The translations under genes were made by a program, and so were the position numbers. The notes under the pieces are model-generated. The model saw only the letters and a list, made by a program, of their open reading frames with translations. It did no database searches and was not told the DNA's origin. A DNA stretch of 26,614 nt from DALYJJ01 sp031969915 (lineage in GTDB: Bacteria > Acidobacteriota > Terriglobia > Bryobacterales > Bryobacteraceae). Where the stretch lies: NCBI GenBank assembly GCA_031969915.1, contig DALYJJ010000087.1:1-26614 (forward strand), given 5' to 3'. Positions 15,009-21,562 of the stretch are shown piece after piece; position 1 is the first letter of the stretch; every line of letters begins with the position of its first letter.

Positions 15009-16793
15009 TCAACGATGGCGAATGGCCACGTCCGCGAACACGGTTTCGTTCAGCAGGACATTCCGGTTGACGACGATGCGCGAGGGCTGGACTTGCGAGC
15101 CCGCGTCCTCTTCGCTCAGGAACTCGAAGTCGCGGGTGCTCGACGGCAGCCGTTCGCGCAGGGAACTGTAGAGGCGGTTGTCGTTCCAGCGGCCTTCCAG
15201 ATCGGCCAAGGGAACGCGGCTGACCACGAGGGTAAGCACGTCGGCGCCGGGCCTTTCGGTGATGACGAATACGCCGAACTGAGGGACCGTGGTGGTCTGC
15301 CAACTGCGAACGATGTTGCGGCCCTCGTCGATTTTCGGGGAAGGAAACAGGAGCGTCTCGCGCCCGCTGGTGCCCTTCATCCAGACGTAGAGGAAGCCGT
15401 CGATGTTGGATTCGATGTTGAGCTTCACCTGGTCGCCCCGTTCGAAGATGTGGTCCACGGACACGTCACGGAAGGGGGCCGAGGCAGTGGTCCGGTACGA
15501 CAGCCAGTAGCGCAGACCGACGCGGCGGCGGAGCGTGTCGGCGGCGGGCTTCAGGGCGGCCTGGGGTGTGGCGCGGATCGACACGGGCTCGGTCAGGGTT
15601 GCTTCGTAGTAGGTGGCGGCCTTGCGGCGCGGCCTGGGCGGCGCTTCGGGTTTGGGCGCGGTGGCAGTGGCGGCGGCCGGCGGCTTGGCCTCAGGAACCG
15701 CGGCCGGCGGGGTGGCGGGAGCGCCGGCCGGCGCCGCCACACTCTTCGCCGCCGTCGCAGGCGCGGACGCGGGCGCCGCCGGTTTCTTCTGCGTGGGACG
15801 GAAGTGCAGGATAGCGGCCAGCAACGCCACCGCCAGCAGCGCGGCCGCGGTCATGCGAAGGATCTGGGTGCGCCCCAGTCCGGCGGGCGCGGGATCCGGC
15901 GCGGGCGAAGCCATGGTCACGGTGGAGGCCAGCTCGGGCGCTTCGGGCAGGAAGGCCGGGATCTCGTCGAAGGGACGCGCCACGGCGAGGAGGGCGGCGC
16001 GGAACTCCTCGGCGGACTGGAAGCGGCCGTCCGGGTCCTTGCAGATCGCCTTCAGCACGAGTTCGGAGAGAGACGCATGCATCGAGGGTACGAAGCTTGC
16101 GGGGGGCGGTGGAGCCTCCGACAAGTGCGCCCACATGATGGCGTAGTTGCTCGGACCCTCGAAGGGGCGGCGCGCGGTGAGCATCTGGTAGAGCGTGACG
16201 CCCAGCGAGTAGAGGTCCGAGCGGCAGTCGATGTTGACATCCGCGCGAATCTGCTCCGGCGACATGTAGTAGAGCGAACCAACGGTGGCGCCGGCCTGGG
16301 TGCGGTGCGGGTCGTCGATCACGCGCGCGATCCCGAAGTCCATGAGCTTCACCTGGCCGCCGGAAGTCACCATGATGTTGGCCGGCTTGATGTCCCGGTG
16401 GATAATGCCCTGGGCGTGCGCGTAGGAAAGCGCCGCCAGCACCTGCTGGGCGTAATCGATGGCCTCCTCGGCCGGGAGTGGCCCCTTGCGGACCAGGTTC
16501 TCGATGGGGACCCCATCGACGTACTCCATGATCATGACGAACTGGCCTTCATGCCGGAAGGCGGTGTGCAGGAGCGTGATATGGGCGTGCGAAAGGGAAG
16601 CGGTGAGTTTAATCTCCCGCAGGAAACGTTCGGCGACGTCGGCCCTGCCGACGAAGTCCGGGTGCAGAACTTTCACCGCGTCCACGCGATCCGAGATCAG
16701 GTTACGGGCTTTGTACACTTTGCCCATACCGCCCTCGCCAATGAGTTCAAGGATCAGGTGATCACCGACGGTATCGCCAGCGCGAAGGAGCAT
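15009..16793 (-). CDS. Transmembrane Ser/Thr protein kinase with extracytoplasmic DUF4384-like domain
   Basis: A 594-residue PknB-type kinase. The cytoplasmic kinase domain (about 11-270) has the glycine loop GEGGMGKV (19-26), the ATP-anchoring lysine in DAVKVL (K41), the catalytic loop HRDIKPAN (132-139, D134) and DFG (152-154), and the activation segment ends in YMSPEQ, so it should be active. One membrane span follows (about 311-331, MTAAALLAVALLAAILHF), then a Pro/Ala-rich stalk (about 335-390). The C-terminal 200 residues resemble DUF4384 (GDQVKLNIESNIDGFLYVW, with LLFPSP after it), a domain that recurs in bacterial signalling and protease proteins. The topology puts this domain outside the membrane as a likely sensor or docking part. 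It is the first gene of the minus-strand run and is divergent from the aldo/keto reductase. Its targets are unknown. Confidence 0.94.
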   Translation of the reverse strand: MLLRAGDTVGDHLILELIGEGGMGKVYKARNLISDRVDAVKVLHPDFVGRADVAERFLREIKLTASLSHAHITLLHTAFRHEGQFVMIMEYVDGVPIENLVRKGPLPAEEAIDYAQQVLAALSYAHAQGIIHRDIKPANIMVTSGGQVKLMDFGIARVIDDPHRTQAGATVGSLYYMSPEQIRADVNIDCRSDLYSLGVTLYQMLTARRPFEGPSNYAIMWAHLSEAPPPPASFVPSMHASLSELVLKAICKDPDGRFQSAEEFRAALLAVARPFDEIPAFLPEAPELASTVTMASPAPDPAPAGLGRTQILRMTAAALLAVALLAAILHFRPTQKKPAAPASAPATAAKSVAAPAGAPATPPAAVPEAKPPAAATATAPKPEAPPRPRRKAATYYEATLTEPVSIRATPQAALKPAADTLRRRVGLRYWLSYRTTASAPFRDVSVDHIFERGDQVKLNIESNIDGFLYVWMKGTSGRETLLFPSPKIDEGRNIVRSWQTTTVPQFGVFVITERPGADVLTLVVSRVPLADLEGRWNDNRLYSSLRERLPSSTRDFEFLSEEDAGSQVQPSRIVVNRNVLLNETVFADVAIRHR

Positions 16794-17001
16794 GAGATTT
16801 TCCGATAGCTAATTATGATACGCCAACTAACACGCCGATTGAGCCTTATTTCAGGATCAGTACTCCCACTCCTCTAGGAGCGGATTCCCGGGACAGAAAG
16901 GGCCATCGCAAGATGAAATGGCTCGCGCGCCGGAGCAGATGGGTATAGACTGGCCTCGGACTACAAAATCCGATACTGACGTACTAAGTACAGGAGAACC
17001 C
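16794..17001. promoter_or_regulatory. 208-bp divergent intergenic region (kinase operon / aldo-keto reductase)
   Basis: This is the longest non-coding stretch in the window and AT-richer than its surroundings. On the kinase side the minus strand carries overlapping CATAAT and TATCAT candidates for a -10 box (plus-strand 16812-16820), without a good -35. On the reductase side I see the inverted repeat GTACT-A-AGTAC (16981-16991) directly ahead of the ribosome-binding site, and a small 5-bp stem TCGGA/TCCGA (16956-16973). CTCCT-CT-AGGAG lies near 16868-16880. No sigma-70 promoter could be placed with confidence. Confidence 0.4.
16992..16996 (+). promoter_or_regulatory. Shine-Dalgarno AGGAG fixing the aldo/keto reductase start at 17002
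   Basis: AGGAG with a five-base spacer to ATG 17002. The reading frame is open upstream to 16918, but only the 17002 start has this site and places the Tat leader at the N-terminus. Confidence 0.75.
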
Positions 17002-18027
17002 ATGTTGAACTCTATGGAACGCCGGACGTTTCTCGGCGCTGGACTCGCCGCGGCGGCCTCCTTGCCGGTCTCGTCAACCGCCGCCGCGAGGCATCCACTG
17101 CCGTACAACCCGCGAACCCATCAAGCCATGCCCGTGAGGAACCTGGGAAGAACGGGGTACCGCGTGGGCATCCTCAGCCTGGGCGGGCAGGCCACGCTGG
17201 AGATCCCGGGAAAGGAAGCCGAGTCGGCGGCAATCATCAACCGGGCGATCGATCTGGGCGTGAATTACATCGACTCGGCCGCAGGTTATGGGAACGGCGC
17301 GAGCGAGAAACACATAGGACTGGTTCTGAAGTCGCGGCGGAAAGAGGTCTTCGTCACCAGCAAGACCGCGGACCGCACTTACGACGGCTCGATGCGGTTG
17401 ATCGACCGGACGCTCTCAAACATGCAGACCGATCACGTCGATCTGTGGCAGATTCACAACCTCCAGACCAGGCAGCAACTCGACCAGATCTTCGCCGAAG
17501 ATGGGGCGATGAAGGCTCTGGTGAAGGTTCGCGACCAGGGGATGGCGAGTTTCCTCGGAGTTACCGGGCACTACGAGCCGGAGATCCTGATCGAAGCTCT
17601 GAAACGGTTTCCGTTCGACACCATCCTGATGGCGGTGAATGCGGCGGACCGGCACTATCTGAGTTTCATCGAGCACCTGCTGCCGCTCGCGCAGGAGCTG
17701 GGTATCGGAACGATCGGGATGAAGATCGCCACCCGCGGCCGGGTGCTTTCCACCTGGAACCCGCCGCCGCTCGACCAGCAACCGGAGCGGCTGCGGACGG
17801 CGAAGCCGGGCACGCTGACCATCGAGGAGGCGCTGGCCTACAACCTGACGCTGCCGCTGAGCACGAACATCATCGGCGTCGACACCGTCGCACAGATCGA
17901 GCAGAACGTGGCCTTCGCGTCGAAGTTCAACCCGCTGAGCGAAGCCAAGATGCGGGAACTGGAGAAGAGGACGCTGCCGATCGCCCGGCAGGCCTTGTAC
18001 TTCCGGCGGTGGGATCTGGGCGCGTAG
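17002..18027 (+). CDS. Aldo/keto reductase with Tat leader
   Basis: A 341-residue aldo/keto reductase, of typical length once the leader is removed. Residues 1-30 hold a twin-arginine leader (ERRTFLGAGLAAAASLP), so the enzyme is likely exported with cofactor bound. The catalytic tetrad of the family can be read: Asp91 and Tyr96 in YIDSAAGYG, Lys121 in VTSKTADR and His152 in WQIHNL. The NADPH-binding end is IIGVDTVAQIEQN near the C-terminus. The family reduces aldehydes and ketones or oxidises sugars with NAD(P)H. The C-terminus lacks the four-cysteine ferredoxin-like cluster found in some Tat-type relatives. Homologues of this kind are common in Acidobacteriota and Bacteroidota. It stands alone on its strand, divergent from the kinase operon and convergent with the glycosyltransferase gene, which begins its 3' end 4 bp away. 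Confidence 0.93.
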   Translation: MLNSMERRTFLGAGLAAAASLPVSSTAAARHPLPYNPRTHQAMPVRNLGRTGYRVGILSLGGQATLEIPGKEAESAAIINRAIDLGVNYIDSAAGYGNGASEKHIGLVLKSRRKEVFVTSKTADRTYDGSMRLIDRTLSNMQTDHVDLWQIHNLQTRQQLDQIFAEDGAMKALVKVRDQGMASFLGVTGHYEPEILIEALKRFPFDTILMAVNAADRHYLSFIEHLLPLAQELGIGTIGMKIATRGRVLSTWNPPPLDQQPERLRTAKPGTLTIEEALAYNLTLPLSTNIIGVDTVAQIEQNVAFASKFNPLSEAKMRELEKRTLPIARQALYFRRWDLGA

Positions 18028-18031
18028 CCGG

Positions 18032-19135
18032 TCACAGACGAAGCAGCGTTGCGTAGAGATCCTCCATGCGCGTGACGTAGGCGCGCAGGGAGAAGCGTTC
18101 TTCGATGATCGCGGCGGACGCCCGTCCGAAGGCCTCCCGGGACTCCGCGTCGCGGCCGAGTTGTGCGAGGCAGTCGGCGAGCCGGTCTACATCGCCCGCG
18201 GGAAACAGACACCCGTTGGCGCCGTCCTCGACCAGTTCTGGATTGCCGCCCACCCGTGAGGCAATGGGCGCGCAGCCGCAGGCCATGGCCTCCATCAAAG
18301 CGTTGGAGAGGGCCTCGGACCGCGAGGGCAGCGCGAACACGTCGATGGAACGCAGCCAGGAGGGAACTTCGGAGGTGGCGGGAACGAAGAGCGCACGGGC
18401 GGCGATGCCCAGGGCCTCCGCCCTCGCGGTGAGCACCGGCAGCATGGCGCCGCTGCCGATGATCACCAGGCGGGCGTCGCCGAGTCGCGCTCGGGCGAAG
18501 GCGTCGATCAAGTCGGTGAGTCCTTTCTCCGGGCGGAGGGCGGCCACCACACCCACCGCGAGCGGCGCGCCCTGCAACTCCGCGCGCCGGCGCCGCTCCC
18601 GTGGGTGAAACAGCGAGGTATCGATGCCGTTGAAGCAGACGTGCACCCGCGAAGCGGGCACGCCTTCGTCTTCCACCACGTGCCGGCGCATCGCGTGGCA
18701 GTTCACAACCAGGGCGGTTGCCAGGCGGTCGCTCAATCGGAGAAGCCAGCGGTAGGGCCGGGACACGAGCGACCGGTAGGAGAGCTGGCTGTTGAGCAGC
18801 AGGGCCCCCGTGCTGCGCGCGGCGGCGGTGACGAAGACACTCGTGGGGACATCGAAGTTCTGGATCAAGCGGATGCCGTGGCGGCGGACGTAGGCGGCAA
18901 TGGCGCGGGCGTTGCGGAGAGAGGCGAGAGACCGGAAGCTGCGCACGGGGAACGTCACCGGTTCGAGGCCGGCGGCGCGAAGCTGGCCGGCGCGCATTCC
19001 CTCCCGGTAGAAGCTGGCCACGTGGGGCTCAAAGCGGGTGCGATCGATGTGGATGGCGAGCTTGGTGAGGTCGCTTTCGCAGCCGCCCTGGTGCAATTCG
19101 CGGACGCAGAGGAGGATCGGGACGGGAGCGGGCAC
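18032..19135 (-). CDS. Glycosyltransferase family 4 (GT-B fold)
   Basis: A 367-residue cytosolic glycosyltransferase of the GT4 type. The N-terminal acceptor domain opens with ILLCVRELHQGGCESDL, where the G-G-x-E motif is typical of the family. The C-terminal nucleotide-sugar domain has VVAALRPEKGLTDLIDAFAR and the E-x7-E donor motif in SEALSNALMEAMACG, followed by the GG-PE-V loop. It would transfer a sugar from a nucleotide donor to a growing lipid-linked glycan on the inner face of the membrane. It starts with GTG (19133-19135) five bases after the stop of the membrane GT2 gene, and is the last of three genes that begin with the AlgD-like dehydrogenase. Donor and acceptor cannot be read from the sequence. 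Confidence 0.92.
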   Translation of the reverse strand: MPAPVPILLCVRELHQGGCESDLTKLAIHIDRTRFEPHVASFYREGMRAGQLRAAGLEPVTFPVRSFRSLASLRNARAIAAYVRRHGIRLIQNFDVPTSVFVTAAARSTGALLLNSQLSYRSLVSRPYRWLLRLSDRLATALVVNCHAMRRHVVEDEGVPASRVHVCFNGIDTSLFHPRERRRRAELQGAPLAVGVVAALRPEKGLTDLIDAFARARLGDARLVIIGSGAMLPVLTARAEALGIAARALFVPATSEVPSWLRSIDVFALPSRSEALSNALMEAMACGCAPIASRVGGNPELVEDGANGCLFPAGDVDRLADCLAQLGRDAESREAFGRASAAIIEERFSLRAYVTRMEDLYATLLRL

Positions 19136-19140
19136 GGGGG

Positions 19141-20280
19141 TCAGGAGCCGGCGCGGCCGGCGCGCACGGTGGTGGGCCGCCAGAGCAGGCGGGCGGGGAA
19201 AATCAGAATCGCGGCGGCGCAGAAACTGGCTGCCATGAGCACGACGAACGTCCGGACCGGTGAGGTCAACCGTTTCAATACGAACCCCTCCGGCACCACG
19301 ATATCAACCAGCGCGGCGGCATAGAACAGGGCCTGCCAGGCGAGCGCAAGGAGGCGCAGCGGCGGGGCCAGAAAGAAGGAGCACGCCAGAAGCGCCAACA
19401 ACGCGTGGGGCAGCAGCAGCCGGAACACTTTGTGCGAAAGGAAGTGCCAGAGCATGCGATTGCCCGGGGTCACGAGAGTGGGAAAGAAGCGGACGATCTG
19501 CCAGACGCCGGCGAGAGTGCGGACCTTGCGCGCGAACTCGGTGTGCAGGGAGGTGGGGTAATCGATCGCGCGGGCGCGCGGTTCGAGGACCACGCGAAAG
19601 CCGGCGAAGAAAGCGGCGAGGGGAAGGAAGACATCGTCGAGCAAGGTGTCCGGCGGCATGGGGCGCGCCAGGGAGCGGCGCATGGCGTAGATGGCACCGG
19701 TGGCGCCGGGCACTGAATCGATCGCGCTTAGCGCGCGACGCACGGTCTGCTCGTAGCGCCGATAGAGGCCGATGTCGGCTTCGGCCTGGGTGTGGCCGGC
19801 GAGGATGACGATTTCGCCGCTCGCCGCGCCCACCTCCGGGTCGGCGAAGCAGGCCGTCAGCAGGCGCAGGCTCGCCGGCTCGAGCGGCTGGCGGACGTCG
19901 GTGAGGAACAGGATCTCGCCGTGAGCTTCGCGAATTCCCGCGTTCAGCGCGGCGGCCTTGCCCTGCGCGGGCAGGCGGATCAGCCGGACGTTGGAGGCGG
20001 GCCACCGTTCTACCAGGTGCTCGGTGCCGTCGGTGGATCCGTCGGAGAGCACGAGAACTTCGATCAGCGACTGAGGATAATCGAGCGCGGCAAGGGATTG
20101 GAGCTTCCGTTCGACGTACGCCTCGCCATTCCGCACGGGAAGCAGGACGGTGACGGTAGGCTCGCAGGGGGCGGCGCGGACCGCCCGCGGCCGGCGGCGT
20201 GCGAGGGCAAGCACGGCGATCGGATAGATCGCCACGGTGTACACCACGAAGAGCGCGGCGAGGAGAAACGGAAGAATCAC
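19141..20280 (-). CDS. Membrane glycosyltransferase family 2
   Basis: A 379-residue GT2 enzyme. An N-terminal membrane helix (about 1-26) is followed by the GT-A domain: TVTVLLPVRNGEAYVERKL, the donor-site VLSDGSTDGT, an LTDVRQ in place of the usual D-x-D metal-binding motif, and the base aspartate in DTLLDDVFLP. RTLAGVWQ, a variant of the Q/R-x-x-R-W motif of processive GT2 enzymes, precedes at least two or three C-terminal membrane helices (about 283-365). Synthase-like topology with export of a polymer is possible, but the altered motifs make processivity uncertain. The start codon is a GTG that overlaps the dehydrogenase stop (GTGA), so the two are translationally coupled. It functions with its neighbours in exopolysaccharide synthesis. 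Confidence 0.9.
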   Translation of the reverse strand: MILPFLLAALFVVYTVAIYPIAVLALARRRPRAVRAAPCEPTVTVLLPVRNGEAYVERKLQSLAALDYPQSLIEVLVLSDGSTDGTEHLVERWPASNVRLIRLPAQGKAAALNAGIREAHGEILFLTDVRQPLEPASLRLLTACFADPEVGAASGEIVILAGHTQAEADIGLYRRYEQTVRRALSAIDSVPGATGAIYAMRRSLARPMPPDTLLDDVFLPLAAFFAGFRVVLEPRARAIDYPTSLHTEFARKVRTLAGVWQIVRFFPTLVTPGNRMLWHFLSHKVFRLLLPHALLALLACSFFLAPPLRLLALAWQALFYAAALVDIVVPEGFVLKRLTSPVRTFVVLMAASFCAAAILIFPARLLWRPTTVRAGRAGS

Positions 20281-21542
20281 CGGGGTTCGAGCACGGTCAG
20301 ATCGAGCACCTTGGCGCCGGATGCCGCCAGGCGCGCGGCGTAGGCAGCCGAGGGCTTCTGGGCAACCACGATATGGTCCGCCGAGGCCAGAAGTTCGTCC
20401 ACCGACGGAACCATGAGCTTGCCGATGTGCGGGACCGCGGAGAGGATGAAGCCCCGGTTGCTCCCGTAGATGTTCTCCAGGCGGATCTGCGCATCGAAGA
20501 TGAGAAGGTCGCGGCCCTTGCCGATGAGGAACTCGATCAGCGAGACGACGGGACTCTCGCGCAGGTCATCGGTGTCCTCCTTGAAGGCGAGTCCGAAGAT
20601 GCCGATGCGCCGCGCCGGCAGGTCCATCACCGCGTCGATGGCGCGGCGAAGGTGCTGCTCGTTGCTGGCCAGTACGTTTTCGAGCAGCGGCAGGCGCAGG
20701 TCGAGCCGCGCCGCGCGGTAGGCCAGGGCGCGCAGATCTTTGGGCAGGCAGGAACCGCCGAACGCGAATCCGGGCTTGAGGTAGGCCGCCGAGACGTTCA
20801 GCCGCGTATCCTGGCAGAGAGTGCCGAGGACTTCGTCCGGATCAATGCCCGCGGTGGCAGCGAGCGAACCCACTTCGTTCGCGAAAGCGATCTTCACGGC
20901 GTGGAAGGCGTTGCAGGCGTACTTGATCATCTCCGCGGTGCGGAGAGAAACCAGGCACGGCGCGACGCCCAGCGGTTCGTAGAGGCCGGCCACCGTGCCT
21001 ACGGCGTCCGGATCGGACCCGCCGACGACAACCAGCGACGGATCCATGAAGTCCTTCACCGCGGCGCCCTCGCGCAGGAACTCGGGATTCGACACCACCG
21101 GGGCGCCGGCCACTTCGGGCGCCACAACGTCTTCGCAGACTCCGGGGAACACCGTGCTGCGAACCGCCACCACGAGCCTCCGCGGATTCTTCGCGAGATC
21201 CGCGCCGATCTCCGCGCAGACGCGCCGGAGCTGATCGAGGTTCAGATTGCCGTTGCGCTCGGACGGTGTGCCCACGCAGAGGAGCGCGATGGACGAGGAA
21301 GCCAACGCTTCGGCGAGGGACGTGACCGCCGACAGCCGCCCCGCCTTCACCGATTCGGCAACCAGCGGTTCCAGCCCCGGTTCAAAGAACGGCGCCCGCC
21401 CCGCCAGAACCGCCTCTACTTTGTGCGGGTCGCGATCCACTCCCACCACGCGGTGACCGAGACGGGCGAGGCAGGCCGCGGTCACACAGCCTACGTAGCC
21501 GAGGCCGACCACCGCAACGGATTCGAATGTGCCTGAGGCCAT
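20277..21542 (-). CDS. Nucleotide-sugar 6-dehydrogenase, GDP-mannose (AlgD)-like
   Basis: A 421-residue UDP-glucose/GDP-mannose dehydrogenase family enzyme, which oxidises the C6 hydroxyl of a nucleotide sugar to a uronic acid with two NAD+. The NAD-binding GLGYVG lies at 13-18, the catalytic lysine and asparagine in MIKYACN (K207, N211) and the catalytic cysteine in FGGSCLPKD (C265). Several stretches agree better with AlgD (GDP-mannose 6-dehydrogenase) than with UDP-glucose dehydrogenases: LKPGFAFGGSCLPKDLRAL, the TDDLRESP motif, and the G-S-N segment ahead of a conserved proline-histidine pair. I therefore favour GDP-mannuronate formation, at moderate confidence. It is the first gene of the glycosyltransferase operon and starts 20 bp from the divergent flippase gene. 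Confidence 0.9.
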   Translation of the reverse strand: MASGTFESVAVVGLGYVGCVTAACLARLGHRVVGVDRDPHKVEAVLAGRAPFFEPGLEPLVAESVKAGRLSAVTSLAEALASSSIALLCVGTPSERNGNLNLDQLRRVCAEIGADLAKNPRRLVVAVRSTVFPGVCEDVVAPEVAGAPVVSNPEFLREGAAVKDFMDPSLVVVGGSDPDAVGTVAGLYEPLGVAPCLVSLRTAEMIKYACNAFHAVKIAFANEVGSLAATAGIDPDEVLGTLCQDTRLNVSAAYLKPGFAFGGSCLPKDLRALAYRAARLDLRLPLLENVLASNEQHLRRAIDAVMDLPARRIGIFGLAFKEDTDDLRESPVVSLIEFLIGKGRDLLIFDAQIRLENIYGSNRGFILSAVPHIGKLMVPSVDELLASADHIVVAQKPSAAYAARLAASGAKVLDLTVLEPR

Positions 21543-21562
21543 TGCCTGTATGATATCGGTTC
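21543..21562. promoter_or_regulatory. 20-bp divergent gap between dehydrogenase and flippase genes
   Basis: The two start codons are only 20 bp apart. TATGAT (21549-21554) on the plus strand could act as a -10 box and would give an almost leaderless message for the GTG start at 21563. The palindrome GATATC overlaps it. Any -35 elements must lie inside the opposing coding sequences. Confidence 0.3.

Noticed and set aside
15015..16808. 597-codon open frame on the plus strand opposite the kinase gene
   Set aside because: The opposite strand has every kinase motif in the right order; this frame has the skewed composition of a high-GC antisense shadow.
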